From positions 1,736,001 through 1,800,000 of the forward strand of contig NZ_JBNCBU010000001.1 in NCBI RefSeq assembly GCF_051912845.1: 64,000 bases of DNA, written 5' to 3'. Both the position numbers and the translations under genes were made by a program. Numbering within the stretch: the stretch's first letter is position 1; each line of letters begins with the position of its first letter. Below, piece after piece: positions 53,733-62,250 of the stretch. Under the pieces are notes generated by a model. That model saw only the letters and a program-made list of their open reading frames with translations, had not been told where the DNA came from and ran no database searches. The stretch is from Tsuneonella sediminis. GTDB taxonomy: Bacteria; Pseudomonadota; Alphaproteobacteria; Sphingomonadales; Sphingomonadaceae.

Positions 53733-54784
53733 CCCCGCGGCCACACGCGGGTCACGTGGCCCATCTTGCGCCCCTCGCGCGCCTCCGACTTGCCGTAGAG
53801 GTGGAGATGGGCGCGGGAATCGGAGAGTAGCGCATGGGCGGCCGAGACGTCGCCGACGATGTTGTCCATCTCCGCGCGCGACACGACCGTGGCGGTGTCG
53901 CCCAGCGGGAGGCCGGCGATCGCGCGAACGTGGTTCTCGAACTGGCTCGTTGCGGCGCCCTCGATCGTCCAGTGTCCCGAGTTGTGCACCCGCGGCGCCA
54001 TCTCGTTGAACACCGGCCCCTCCCGGGTCGCGAAGAACTCGAGCGTCAGCACGCCGATATAGCCCAGCGCGTCGGCGACCTTCTGCGCGAGGTCGCGCGC
54101 AGCCTCTACCTGGGCCGCGACTGCGTCGCACGGCGGCCAGACCGAGCAGGAGAGGATGCCGTTCTCGTGGCGATTCTCGGTCGAATCCCAGAACCTCACG
54201 TCGCCGCCCGCGTCACGTACGAGGATGACCGAAAATTCGGCTGCATGCTCTACCCAGCCCTCGTACACGCACGGCGCTTGCGGCAGGCGGATCGCCTCCG
54301 CATCGCGCGGCGAGTGCACGCGCCACTGGCCCTTGCCGTCGTATCCGTCTCGGGCGGTCTTGAGCACGCCCGGCGTCCCGATCCGGTCGAGGGCGCGCGC
54401 GAAGTCATCGGCCGAATCGATCGCCGCGAAGGGTGCCGGACGACCGCCCAGGCCCTCGACGAAGCGCTTTTCCTTCAGCCTGTCCTGCGCCGTCTCGAGC
54501 GCACGCAGCCCGGGCGCGATGCGGCCCTCGAGGAACTGCAGCGGCGCGGTGGGCACGTTTTCCCATTCGAACGTGATTGCGTCGCAGGCGTCGGCGAAAC
54601 GGCCGAGCGCCAGCGGGTCGGTGAAGGGCGCGACGGTGACCGCTGCCGAAACCTCGGCCGCGACGCTGTCGCGCTCGGGCGTGTAGACGTGGCAGCGATA
54701 GCCAAGCCGTGCCGCGGCCATCGCCAGCATCCGGCCGAGCTGGCCGCCGCCCAGGATCCCGATCGTTCCCCCGGCTCGAAGCAT
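53729..54784 (-). CDS. purK: 5-(carboxyamino)imidazole ribonucleotide synthase
   Basis: 351 residues. ATP-grasp enzyme with IGILGGGQLGRMLA, FEWENVP, LKTARDGYDGKGQ and NEMAPRVHNSGHWTIEGA. Works with PurE. The ATG overlaps the final base of the purE stop (TGATG). Confidence 0.96.
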   Translation of the reverse strand: MLRAGGTIGILGGGQLGRMLAMAAARLGYRCHVYTPERDSVAAEVSAAVTVAPFTDPLALGRFADACDAITFEWENVPTAPLQFLEGRIAPGLRALETAQDRLKEKRFVEGLGGRPAPFAAIDSADDFARALDRIGTPGVLKTARDGYDGKGQWRVHSPRDAEAIRLPQAPCVYEGWVEHAAEFSVILVRDAGGDVRFWDSTENRHENGILSCSVWPPCDAVAAQVEAARDLAQKVADALGYIGVLTLEFFATREGPVFNEMAPRVHNSGHWTIEGAATSQFENHVRAIAGLPLGDTATVVSRAEMDNIVGDVSAAHALLSDSRAHLHLYGKSEAREGRKMGHVTRVWPRG

Positions 54785-55275
54785 CAGTCCTGCGGTGCCT
54801 CGCTCACCGCCGCAGTGCGCGCGGCGCGCCAGGCCTGCAGGCGCCGGGAAAGTTCCTCGTCGGAAACCGCGAGGATCGCAGCCGCCATCAGGCCCGCGTT
54901 GGTCGCCCCCGGTTCGCCGATCGCGAGCGTTCCGACCGGCACGCCCGCGGGCATCTGCACGATCGAGAGCAGGCTATCGAGCCCTTTCAGGGCCTTCGAT
55001 TTCACCGGCACGCCAAGCACGGGAAGGTGCGTGAGCGCGGCAATCATCCCGGGCAGGTGCGCCGCGCCGCCGGCGCCCGCGACGATGACCTTGAAGCCCT
55101 CGTCCGCCGCGCCCTTGCCGAAGCTGTGGAGCCGGTCGGGCGTACGGTGCGCCGAGACGATCCGCGCCTCGTGGCTCACGCCCAGTTCGTCGAGCACCTC
55201 TGCGGCGCACCGCATCGTGTCCCAGTCCGACTGGCTGCCCATCACGATGGCGACCTGTGGCGCGGCGTCTGCCAT
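54784..55275 (-). CDS. purE: N5-CAIR mutase
   Basis: 163 residues. VAIVMGSQSDWDTM, IVSAHRTPDRL, IVAGAGGAAHLPGM and IVQMPAGVPVGTLAIG. Class I PurE, as expected with PurK next door. Confidence 0.97.
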   Translation of the reverse strand: MADAAPQVAIVMGSQSDWDTMRCAAEVLDELGVSHEARIVSAHRTPDRLHSFGKGAADEGFKVIVAGAGGAAHLPGMIAALTHLPVLGVPVKSKALKGLDSLLSIVQMPAGVPVGTLAIGEPGATNAGLMAAAILAVSDEELSRRLQAWRAARTAAVSEAPQD

Positions 55276-55279
55276 TCGA

Positions 55280-55966
55280 TCAGGTGTCCTTGAGGTAGCG
55301 CCGCTCGCCCGGCGTCATCGATGCGTCGAACTCGTAGACGATCGGCTGTCCCGTGGGAATCTCGAGCGAAGTGATGTCCTCGTCAGAAATGCGCGAAAGG
55401 TGCTTCACCAGCGCGCGCAGGCTGTTGCCGTGCGCCGCGACGACGACCGTTTCGCCCTCCGCGAGGCGCGGCACGATCGCACTCTCCCAGTACGGCAGCA
55501 CGCGCTCGATGGTCAGCTTGAGGCTTTCGGTCCGCGGCACGTCGATCCCGGCGTAGCGCGGATCGGCGGCGAGGTCGTAATCGCTGCCAGCCTCCATTTC
55601 GGGCGGCGGCACGTCGAAGCTGCGGCGCCAGACGTGCACCTGCTCGTCGCCGTGCCGGTCGCGGGTTTCCTGTTTGTCGAGGCCGGTAAGGCCCCCGTAA
55701 TGCCGCTCGTTGAGCCTCCAGTCCTTGATCTCGGGGATCCACAGACGGCCGCACGCCTCGAGCGCCAGGTGCAGCGTCTTGATCGCGCGGGTCTGGAGCG
55801 AGGTGAAGGCGACAGTCGGCAAAACGCCTTTTCGGGCGAGCAGTTCACCTGCGGCCGTCGCCTCGGCCACGCCCCTCTCGGTCAGGTCGACGTCCCACCA
55901 GCCGGTGAAGCGGTTTTCCAGGTTCCACTGGCTCTGGCCGTGGCGGATCAGGATCAGCGTGGACAA
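55280..55966 (-). CDS. gpmA: 2,3-bisphosphoglycerate-dependent phosphoglycerate mutase
   Basis: 228 residues. Phosphohistidine H9 in LILIRHGQSQWN, NRFTGWWDVDLTERG, LNERHYGGLTGLDK, and the second active-site His in VVAAHGNSLRALVKHL. Four bases before purE. Probably the first gene of the long leftward operon. Confidence 0.96.
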   Translation of the reverse strand: MSTLILIRHGQSQWNLENRFTGWWDVDLTERGVAEATAAGELLARKGVLPTVAFTSLQTRAIKTLHLALEACGRLWIPEIKDWRLNERHYGGLTGLDKQETRDRHGDEQVHVWRRSFDVPPPEMEAGSDYDLAADPRYAGIDVPRTESLKLTIERVLPYWESAIVPRLAEGETVVVAAHGNSLRALVKHLSRISDEDITSLEIPTGQPIVYEFDASMTPGERRYLKDT

Positions 55967-56003
55967 GCGCGGCAGCTCCTTCTGGCTTCGGGAGCACCCG
56001 CCC

Positions 56004-56141
56004 CTAGCCGCGCTCCCCGTCTTTGGAAAGACTGGGCTTTTGCGCGGCCAGTTCGCGCGACTGCGCCTTGCGCCGCCGCAGGTTCTCGCGCAGCTTTTGT
56101 GCCAGGCGTTCTTCGCGGGTGAGTTTATCGCCTTCGGTCAT
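56004..56141 (-). CDS. Small basic protein
   Basis: 45 residues, highly charged and helical (REERLAQKLRENLRRRKAQ). No recognised family, though similarly sized proteins sit near tRNA genes in related genomes. Lies between gpmA and the tRNA-Thr. Start ATG 56141; the upstream extension overlaps the tRNA and is not used. Confidence 0.55.
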   Translation of the reverse strand: MTEGDKLTREERLAQKLRENLRRRKAQSRELAAQKPSLSKDGERG

Positions 56142-56252
56142 CGCATTCGCAGCCTTGCCGCTGCGCCTTCCGCTTGACAAGAGAGGGGCGCCCTGTAAGG
56201 CGCGCCCGCTCCCCGCTGCGGCACCATCCGCCGCGGGCCGACCGATGGTCAC

Positions 56253-56327
56253 GCTGCTGTAGCTCAGAGGTAGAGCACTCCCTTGGTAAGGGAGAGGCCG
56301 AGAGTTCAATTCTCTCCAGCAGCACCA
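56253..56327 (+). tRNA. tRNA-Thr (anticodon GGT)
   Basis: 75 nt with CCA encoded. Acceptor GCTGCTG/CAGCAGC, D-arm GCTCAGAGGTAGAGC, anticodon arm CTCCC-TTGGTAA-GGGAG giving GGT, T-arm GAGAGTTCAATTCTCTC. The accessory island starts right after its 3' end, so this is a likely integration site. Confidence 0.97.
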
Positions 56328-56402
56328 TCATTTCAAAGACTTCGCGGAGCTGCGCTCTGCATCCATGAAACCGGCATGAAAAACGGGGGTGGACAGAGGC
56401 GG

Positions 56403-56600
56403 TCAGTTTACGGGCCGATCCTGCCCCGATCGCAGCGCATCGAATCGCTCCGCAATCGCTTTCCACAGATCGAAGCCGCACGTCTCACCAGCCAACGCGA
56501 GTTCCCCCAGCTTCTCGGCGATGAAGCGCGGGCCGTCGGGGCCGTGGTGTTTCTCGACCCAGAGGGCCAGCGCCCACAGTTCGCGCTCGCGGGTCAGCAT
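56403..56600 (-). CDS. DUF6961-like small phage-type protein
   Basis: 65 residues from ATG 56600. The pattern ERELWALALWVEKHHGPDG and FIAEKLGELALAGE matches small proteins common in Sphingomonadales prophages and islands. Function unknown. A longer frame upstream adds non-homologous sequence. Confidence 0.6.
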   Translation of the reverse strand: MLTRERELWALALWVEKHHGPDGPRFIAEKLGELALAGETCGFDLWKAIAERFDALRSGQDRPVN

Positions 56601-56794
56601 CGCGAGAGACGCTGAGAGCGGGTCCTTACTGCATAAAAGGAACGGGGCCCCAGTGACCGAAGCCAACTGGAGCCCCTACTCACGCCTAGCTTGTTATCGC
56701 CGGACATGTTGCCACTCTCGTGGACTTAGGCCTGATGCCTGAGAAGGCAGCGCAGGAACGGGACTTATATAGGGCAAATGCGATGAACATACAA

Positions 56795-57193
56795 TTACAA
56801 TCCGAGCGCCAATCTCACCCTCGCGCGCACTTCGTCGAGATCGACCGTCGATAGGGCCAGCTTCTCAAATAGGCGAATATCAGTCACCGGGTGACGGTAG
56901 TGGGGGCGCGACAATCGATCATAGCAAACAGTTGCCAGCATATCGCAGGCCGCCCATCGAGGCCCATCTCCCCATGACTTGCAAACGAGTTCCACTTTGT
57001 AATTCCAGTCCTCTAAGGGTTCCGGACATGTTGCGGACAGTGGGACAACTGTCGCCAGATTGTCGCGGCGCTTCAGCTTGGGGGAAATCACGATGCATAA
57101 CCGCCGCTTGACCATTTCGGGCGGCTTGAACCCCGTCGAATAGTCGCAGATCAAAATGTTCCCCGGCGCGGGATGAAACGGTAGCGCCTTCAT
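56795..57193 (-). CDS. PemK/MazF-family toxin-like protein
   Basis: 132 residues. N-terminal PGNILICDYSTGFKPPEMVKRR and LCIVISPKLKRRDNLATVVPLS match the PemK/MazF fold, whose members cleave mRNA. The later part has WAACDMLATVCYDRL. No standard antitoxin gene adjoins; the nearest small ORF is Pro-rich and unlike MazE. Confidence 0.75.
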   Translation of the reverse strand: MKALPFHPAPGNILICDYSTGFKPPEMVKRRLCIVISPKLKRRDNLATVVPLSATCPEPLEDWNYKVELVCKSWGDGPRWAACDMLATVCYDRLSRPHYRHPVTDIRLFEKLALSTVDLDEVRARVRLALGL

Positions 57194-57238
57194 CCCGCGC
57201 CTACAGAGGCTTCGGAACTATGATCAACAATTCCAAGC

Positions 57239-57355
57239 CTATTTCCGAGACGGCGGAGGAGACGGCGTGGGCGTGGGCGGTGTTGGAGGCGGGGGTGGTG
57301 GAGTTTTCGCTCCGTCGTCGATCTTGCGATATTCGCGCTCAGGTTCTTTGGCCAT
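57239..57355 (-). CDS. Doubtful 38-residue Pro-rich ORF
   Basis: MAKEPEREYRKIDDGAK followed by a Pro/Thr/Ser-rich tail. It lies upstream of the MazF-like gene on the same strand. It could be chance. No SD of note. Confidence 0.25.
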   Translation of the reverse strand: MAKEPEREYRKIDDGAKTPPPPPPTPPTPTPSPPPSRK

Positions 57356-57382
57356 AGCGCCCAAGTATCCTAGGGGAAGAGC

Positions 57383-57934
57383 GTGAGCAACGACTTTGCA
57401 TCTTTCAAAGACCTGCCAGCCGATCTGCAACGTGAGGCTCTTCGTGAGGGTGAACTGCGGCTGCAAGCGCAATTGGCAGTCGCCACTTCTGCCGATCAGC
57501 GAGCATTGACGTGGGCCGGACTAGTTCTTGTCGCTGTGACCGGCTCGCTTGGTGGCGGCGTTGCCTTGCTCGGCAAAGAATCTCCCGACTTTGGCTTGGC
57601 AACATTCGCCCTCACCTTCGCGTCATCAATGATGGGCGCTGCATGGCGGGCCCTTGCTACTGTCCAGCCCGGATTATTCTGCCTACCTGGCAACAAGCCG
57701 AGCAACTGGCTTCCCGAACATTGGGACGGCGCTGGGACCGAGAACAGATGGGCAGTGATCGCGCGAACCGAGCAGGCGGAGCAGATGTCTCGTCACATCG
57801 AAGAGAACGCACAGCGCGCGGCGCATAGAGCGCGGGAAATGCAGGCGTCATTCGCCATCGTCGGCAACACGCTCTATCTGGCGGCGATTGCGTTCTTTGG
57901 ACTGCTGGCCTTCCGCTATTCCACTGCGGCCTGA
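57383..57934 (+). CDS. Three-TM membrane protein paired with PIN gene
   Basis: 183 residues, GTG start. Polar helical N-terminus (about 1-40), TM helices near 41-63 and 70-94, a cytoplasm- or periplasm-facing loop of about 60 residues with a coiled stretch (EQAEQMSRHIEENAQRAAHR), and a third TM at 155-177. The layout resembles SLATT-type predicted effectors, though no match can be confirmed. Ten bases separate it from the PIN gene. Confidence 0.6.
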   Translation: MSNDFASFKDLPADLQREALREGELRLQAQLAVATSADQRALTWAGLVLVAVTGSLGGGVALLGKESPDFGLATFALTFASSMMGAAWRALATVQPGLFCLPGNKPSNWLPEHWDGAGTENRWAVIARTEQAEQMSRHIEENAQRAAHRAREMQASFAIVGNTLYLAAIAFFGLLAFRYSTAA

Positions 57935-57943
57935 CCGACTTCG

Positions 57944-58804
57944 ATGCTCCGCGTCGTCATCGACACCAATAGTCTCGAAACAGACGAGCTTCGGCATCTT
58001 CTCGAGGCAGATCCGGGTAATCGTGCCGTCATTCCCGAACATATTGCCTCCGAAATATTCAGGCCCGGGTCGGTCGAGGCCGTCATATCGGCATTCTCGG
58101 TGGTGAAGGACTTTCCGACCCAAGTGATTATGCTGTGGAGCAACAGTCGCGCAGCGCGCGTCGATCCCAGAACGGGTGCTATCGCAAACTGCTTCATCGA
58201 TCGGGAGGCTACCCGCGCCTTCCCAGAGTTCTGCGATACTCTGATAAAAGCGGCTAATGGCCACCGCGGCTACCGACAGCAACTCCTTCGGAGGCGCGAA
58301 TGGGCGTTGGAGAGAGCCAATAGCGTCATGTCGGCGCTCGGGGATCAATCGGAAGCACTCGAAGAGATACGCTCGAACTTCGACGAATCCGACCTCAGAA
58401 AGCTCGCACGCGGCGAAAAGCTTTCAGACCTAGCTCGGGCTACGATCTTTCAACTCACAAACACTCTAGCAAACGATCAACTGCGCTCCCTGTCGACAAG
58501 GGGTCTGGTTGGGGAGCCGCATCGCTACAATCAGTTCGCGTGGCGGTACTCGCTTTGCCATGTCATTCAGCTCGTCGAGATGGTGCGGAAAGGTGCTGTT
58601 AGAAGGAAACCTGAGAAGGCTCGAAATGACCATTTCGACACTGTGGTGGCGACCTTTGGAACCTACTTCAACGGCGTGATGACTAACGACAAAGGACCGA
58701 TCGCCACTCATCATATTGCTCGGATCGTCCTGAAGGCGTTAGGGATGCCACTTGCTATCGACTATCTCGACAGCGACCACTTTGCCGCGATGATTGCGGA
58801 CTAG
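57944..58804 (+). CDS. PIN-like domain nuclease candidate
   Basis: 286 residues. N-terminal VVIDTNSLETDE (D7) and C-terminal NDHFDTVVATFGTYFNGVMTNDK (D229/D232 and D249) give the spaced acidic residues of the PIN fold, with a long helical insert between (about 100-215). The insert is larger than in VapC toxins. GC is lower than the chromosome average. It likely forms an operon with the membrane protein. Confidence 0.65.
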   Translation: MLRVVIDTNSLETDELRHLLEADPGNRAVIPEHIASEIFRPGSVEAVISAFSVVKDFPTQVIMLWSNSRAARVDPRTGAIANCFIDREATRAFPEFCDTLIKAANGHRGYRQQLLRRREWALERANSVMSALGDQSEALEEIRSNFDESDLRKLARGEKLSDLARATIFQLTNTLANDQLRSLSTRGLVGEPHRYNQFAWRYSLCHVIQLVEMVRKGAVRRKPEKARNDHFDTVVATFGTYFNGVMTNDKGPIATHHIARIVLKALGMPLAIDYLDSDHFAAMIAD

Positions 58805-59070
58805 CGCAACATCTCCCGAACATCTCACCCATCGAAGTCGTCCCAGTCGCCGCCAACCAACCGGTGATCATCCCCGAACTGAGGCGGGGCAACGGAAGGG
58901 CAGGGAGCCTGACACTAGGGACACTAAGCCCGCCATCTGGAGGAACCGACGAGACTCTCATCTCTGCACCATTCCGCTCAGTTTGGGCGCTGAGAAATAC
59001 CCATTGAACCCACCGTGCAGGTGCGCGTCATGGACGAGCAGCCGCGCGTCGGGATCGTAATTGCGGACCT
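58805..59070. other. Intergenic, possible decayed coding sequence
   Basis: No gene with a start is evident. One plus frame (about 58804-59006) is open and reads like protein (IEVVPVAANQPVIIPELRR) but has no ATG. A second short frame overlaps the start of the next gene by GTGA and ends RVGIVIADL. Both could be remnants of phage-type genes. Confidence 0.3.
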
Positions 59071-59286
59071 GTGAACGCAGCCAGCGACGAATGCGACAGG
59101 CTTGGCGATGCGGTTGCCGACGCCCTTGGCGAAGTCATGGACATGCCAGCGCCCGACCTTGCCGCCCTCAGGTGGAAGCTGAACCAGTTCCGCGACGAAC
59201 GAGACGGGATCCTTCAAGGCTACACGGCCAGCTTCACCGACCAGACCTTTGCGGACATGGCGCGATTGATGCCGCCAGCCGCCTAG
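59071..59286 (+). CDS. Small phage-type protein
   Basis: 71 residues, GTG start. Pattern MPAPDLAALRWKLNQFRDE and FADMARLMPP recurs in small proteins from Sphingomonadales islands. Function unknown. A strong terminator follows. Confidence 0.5.
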   Translation: MNAASDECDRLGDAVADALGEVMDMPAPDLAALRWKLNQFRDERDGILQGYTASFTDQTFADMARLMPPAA

Positions 59287-59312
59287 TCACGCCACCCCCC
59301 GCCTGACATCCT

Positions 59313-59345
59313 ACGGCCCCTTGCAGCGATGCGGGGCCGTTTTTT
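59313..59345 (+). terminator. Intrinsic terminator
   Basis: Arms ACGGCCCC/GGGGCCGT around a 12-nt loop, then five T (six counting the stem end). It closes the unit containing the small protein gene at 59071. Confidence 0.85.
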
Positions 59346-59468
59346 GCGGTCGCAGCATTATGGCACCTAGCCGTTAAAACCATAGATTGGTTGGCACAAA
59401 GGATTCGCGAAGAACGTCGCTTCTCGCTAAATTGCGTCAACGGCCGTTTGTCCGACTCGGGGTAGTCT

Positions 59469-59843
59469 ATGCCATTCGACAAGAATAAATTCGCACGACA
59501 TCTTGAAGATAATGCGCTGCCTGGCTTTGGTGCGGGAAAATGCGCAAAGTACGTTCGGGAGGCCTTGGTCGCCGGAGGTCTGAACACCGCTGGAAACCCT
59601 TTGTCTGCCAAAGACTACGGACCATTTCTTGAGGGTCTTGGCTTTGCATCCCACACGAAGACTTCGCCCTATTCGCCGGAGAAGGGAGACATAGTCGTGC
59701 TGCCAGCCAATGTGGGGTCCACCCATGGGCATGTCGCGGGCTATGTTGGTTCGAAGTGGGTATCCGATTTTGTTCAAACCGACATGTTCGGTGGCCCTAG
59801 CTATAGAAAGGCGGGCATTTTTGAGGTTTTCCGTTACCGCTAG
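59469..59843 (+). CDS. Papain-fold (CHAP/NlpC-P60-like) amidase, candidate toxin
   Basis: 124 residues without signal peptide. Catalytic Cys candidate C25 in GKCAKYVREAL and His candidates H86/H88 in GSTHGHVAGYVG, with KGDIVVL before them: the order Cys-...-GD-...-His of CHAP/NlpC-P60 amidases and of peptidoglycan amidase effectors. The short single-domain form without secretion signal, followed by an overlapping lipoprotein gene, suits an antibacterial effector/immunity pair. A phage lysin is the alternative. Confidence 0.65.
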   Translation: MPFDKNKFARHLEDNALPGFGAGKCAKYVREALVAGGLNTAGNPLSAKDYGPFLEGLGFASHTKTSPYSPEKGDIVVLPANVGSTHGHVAGYVGSKWVSDFVQTDMFGGPSYRKAGIFEVFRYR

Positions 59844-60414
59844 CCTTGCCTCAGCAACGCTGATCTTGACAGGTCTCGCGACCAGTTGCGCGCGACCTGA
59901 GTTTGCTGCGTCAGCGGCTGCTTCGACTGTCTTACATGATCCACTTCTTGGCCTGTCTTTCGAACCCAACTCCACCGGCTTTGAGCCCGCACCGCCGGAA
60001 CTCAACCAAAGGTGCCCCGAGTTGGCCAATGAGCGATATTTTCAGCAACTCTGGGTGTTCGCGGAGGCAGAGCAAGCCAATCAACGTTATTTGATTGTTG
60101 CTGGACAATTCACTCCTCGAATTGCGGGCCTGGAAACAATTGAGAATGCGCAAGGGGCACTCCTCAGACTAGGACGAGAGGACTGCACCCTAATTGGTCC
60201 AGCCAAAGAAATCTTTTTGATGCCTGATGCGTATGATGTGGTGCCATCTTCCGTCCATTTGACCTTGGCACAAGACGCCGCAAAACGGCTGGCTCGTGCA
60301 CATGGCGGGGTAGAGGGGCTTGCCGCTGCAATGCGCAGTCAGAACGTGACCAGCGGTCACCTGCCCCCTGTTATTGCCAGTGCCATCGCGGATTTGCCTG
60401 ATCCGGCTGACTAA
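59821..60414 (+). CDS. Lipoprotein, candidate immunity protein
   Basis: 197 residues from TTG 59821, which gives a signal with lipobox LATSC (other starts would lie deep in the preceding gene). The mature domain has no recognised family; it contains two further cysteines. It overlaps the amidase gene by 23 bp. Periplasmic location would protect peptidoglycan, as Tai-type immunity proteins do. The start codon is inferred from the signal peptide. Confidence 0.55.
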   Translation: MRFSVTASLASATLILTGLATSCARPEFAASAAASTVLHDPLLGLSFEPNSTGFEPAPPELNQRCPELANERYFQQLWVFAEAEQANQRYLIVAGQFTPRIAGLETIENAQGALLRLGREDCTLIGPAKEIFLMPDAYDVVPSSVHLTLAQDAAKRLARAHGGVEGLAAAMRSQNVTSGHLPPVIASAIADLPDPAD

Positions 60415-60465
60415 TCCAATCCCGGGGACGGAACCGCTGATTCCGGTTTGCGATCCGACAGGAAG

Positions 60466-60744
60466 CTAGTCCGAGAGGCCATCAAGCATGGCGTTGCCCT
60501 CAGTAAGGACCGCGCGCAGCCCCGCCATGATCGCAAGGTTCTCTGCCGAATAGCGGCCGTGCTTGCGGGCGTTCTCATTCCCTGGCCTCGCTCCCGACCC
60601 CGCCGCGCCGCCGTGCATGCGGCAGCGCTTCCGCCCCCTGACCGCAGGAGACTGGCACTCCGTTCCCTTGCGGGTCTTGGCCAAGCAGCGCGGCGCTTGC
60701 GCTAATTGCTGCGGTTGCATGGGCTTGTCCCGCCGATCTTTCAT
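60466..60744 (-). CDS. HGG-motif small protein
   Basis: 92 residues. Contains APRCLAKTRKGTECQSPA and RCRMHGGAAGSGARPGNENA, the Cys/His HGGxxxG pattern of small proteins in phages and islands, possibly a zinc-binding structure. ATG 60720 is an alternative start. Its 5' 170 bp overlap the upstream gene in another frame. Confidence 0.72.
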   Translation of the reverse strand: MKDRRDKPMQPQQLAQAPRCLAKTRKGTECQSPAVRGRKRCRMHGGAAGSGARPGNENARKHGRYSAENLAIMAGLRAVLTEGNAMLDGLSD

Positions 60745-61471
60745 CTACCCCCCCTGTCTGGATAGTATCGGTCACCACGGTCTGACCGCCGTGTCGGTTG
60801 TCGATGTGCACGTGTTTGACGACCTGTTCGCCGCCTCGCTGGAGCCTGGCCAGGGTCTCAGCCTGACGGGCGAAGGTGTTGAGCAGCCGGTTCGCGAGGT
60901 TCCCCATCTGGGTAGCCTGATCGACATATTCCGACCGCATCGACATATTGAGCGCCTTGAGCGCTGCGGCGTGGGTTGCCGCCATCTGGGTCAGCAATGT
61001 GCTTTGCACGGTATCCTGCGCGCCGCCCCCGGTGACGAACGCAAGGTCCGCCATCAGGCCTTCCGTGTTGAGCGACTTCCGCGCACGAGCCGCCTTTGTC
61101 AGATCCTCAATCCTGCCGTTCGTAAATTCCGCCGAACCGCTGCCGAACGTTTCGATCGTTCGCATTGCTGACAACGTGACGTTTGTGCCCTCTGGCGAGC
61201 GGATCACCGTGCAATCTTCGGATTGCTCGACCTCCAGTCGCGGAGCGACGGGCATTTCCCAGAACTTCCGCATCAGGCGGACGAGCTCATCCTGCACTCG
61301 TTCGCTCATCTCGGAGAAGCCAGGAACGTCAGCTAAGCAGCGCTCGCGGATTTCGGCATCCGTCCCCGCTCCCGAGACGATGTAGGCCCGCTGCGTGTCT
61401 CGGTGTTCTTTCAGTGTATTATCACCGACCGGCTGTTTCTCGGCTGTTTTATCAGCCTTCGCGCGCTTCAT
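60575..61471 (-). CDS. Phage-type hypothetical, C-terminus overlapping HGG gene
   Basis: 298 residues. Helical, with blocks EGTNVTLSAMRTIETFGSGS and VDQATQMGNLANRLLNTFARQ, and a late HVHIDNRHGGQTVV, seen in island proteins lying before HGG-motif genes. The last 55 residues are read through the HGG gene in a different frame and look out-of-frame, so the true protein may end earlier. ATGA overlap with the next upstream gene. Confidence 0.65.
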   Translation of the reverse strand: MKRAKADKTAEKQPVGDNTLKEHRDTQRAYIVSGAGTDAEIRERCLADVPGFSEMSERVQDELVRLMRKFWEMPVAPRLEVEQSEDCTVIRSPEGTNVTLSAMRTIETFGSGSAEFTNGRIEDLTKAARARKSLNTEGLMADLAFVTGGGAQDTVQSTLLTQMAATHAAALKALNMSMRSEYVDQATQMGNLANRLLNTFARQAETLARLQRGGEQVVKHVHIDNRHGGQTVVTDTIQTGGVDERSAGQAHATAAISASAALLGQDPQGNGVPVSCGQGAEALPHARRRGGVGSEARE

Positions 61472-62250
61472 GCCGCCCTCGCCAGGTCGGGCCGACTTTG
61501 GGCCATTGCCAGAAGGAAGGCTATTAGAGCCGCGATTCCGAGCTCAGTATCGTTACGCCACCACCACGACTCACCCCTGCCCATGGTATCATGTAAATAG
61601 GGGGTGGATTTCACACCGACGAGATATGGCGGATTTGCGTCGTTTGCAGTTTCAGCGGGTCGGGATTTCACACCCGGTTTGGCCGGTAAATTCGGCATTT
61701 CATCCTCCAACGGTGTGAAGTTCACACCCGGCAAACGACCGGATGCACGATCCTTCCGATATTTGGCTTGAGCTCGAAGGCGTTTGTCAGCCCGCCTACT
61801 CGCGCGGGTCTTCCCGGCTGGCTGGTAGGCCTGCCATTCATTTGTCGATGTGCGCTTGGCCTTCTGCGGGCACTCCGGCCAAACGAGCCAGGTTAGCCGC
61901 CAGCAGCGTGCCCTCGATGTCTCTGACGCCTTGATGGCGAAATGAGCGTCCTTTGCGAGCGTGATGAAGCCCCGATCTTGCAGGTCAGCGAATGCGCGCA
62001 ACGCGGGCCGCTTATCGGATTGACCCAACCTGGCTGCGGCATCTGCGGCAGACAGGAATATCGCGCCATTGTTGTCGCCCCGATATAGGTAGATCAACTC
62101 CGTGAGCAGACTGCGGGCGGTAAGATCGAGGCTGGCGTAAGCAGCGGACTCGATGAGGCTGTGTGGCAGCATTACGAAGCGGGGCGCTTTCTCCGTCCGC
62201 CCAGTCGCGTTTGGTTTCCGAGGTCTGTTCCTGTCAGGACGGCGCGCCAT
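61468..62250 (-). CDS. Helix-turn-helix replication-type protein
   Basis: 260 residues, SD GGGGGG before ATG 62250. N-terminal half is a winged-helix domain (FVMLPHSLIESAAYASLDLTA, ADAAARLGQSDKRPALRAFADL); the C-terminal half is basic and polar with a hydrophobic end. Such proteins occur in replication or early regions of Sphingomonadales islands. Function inferred only from context. Confidence 0.65.
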   Translation of the reverse strand: MARRPDRNRPRKPNATGRTEKAPRFVMLPHSLIESAAYASLDLTARSLLTELIYLYRGDNNGAIFLSAADAAARLGQSDKRPALRAFADLQDRGFITLAKDAHFAIKASETSRARCWRLTWLVWPECPQKAKRTSTNEWQAYQPAGKTRASRRADKRLRAQAKYRKDRASGRLPGVNFTPLEDEMPNLPAKPGVKSRPAETANDANPPYLVGVKSTPYLHDTMGRGESWWWRNDTELGIAALIAFLLAMAQSRPDLARAA

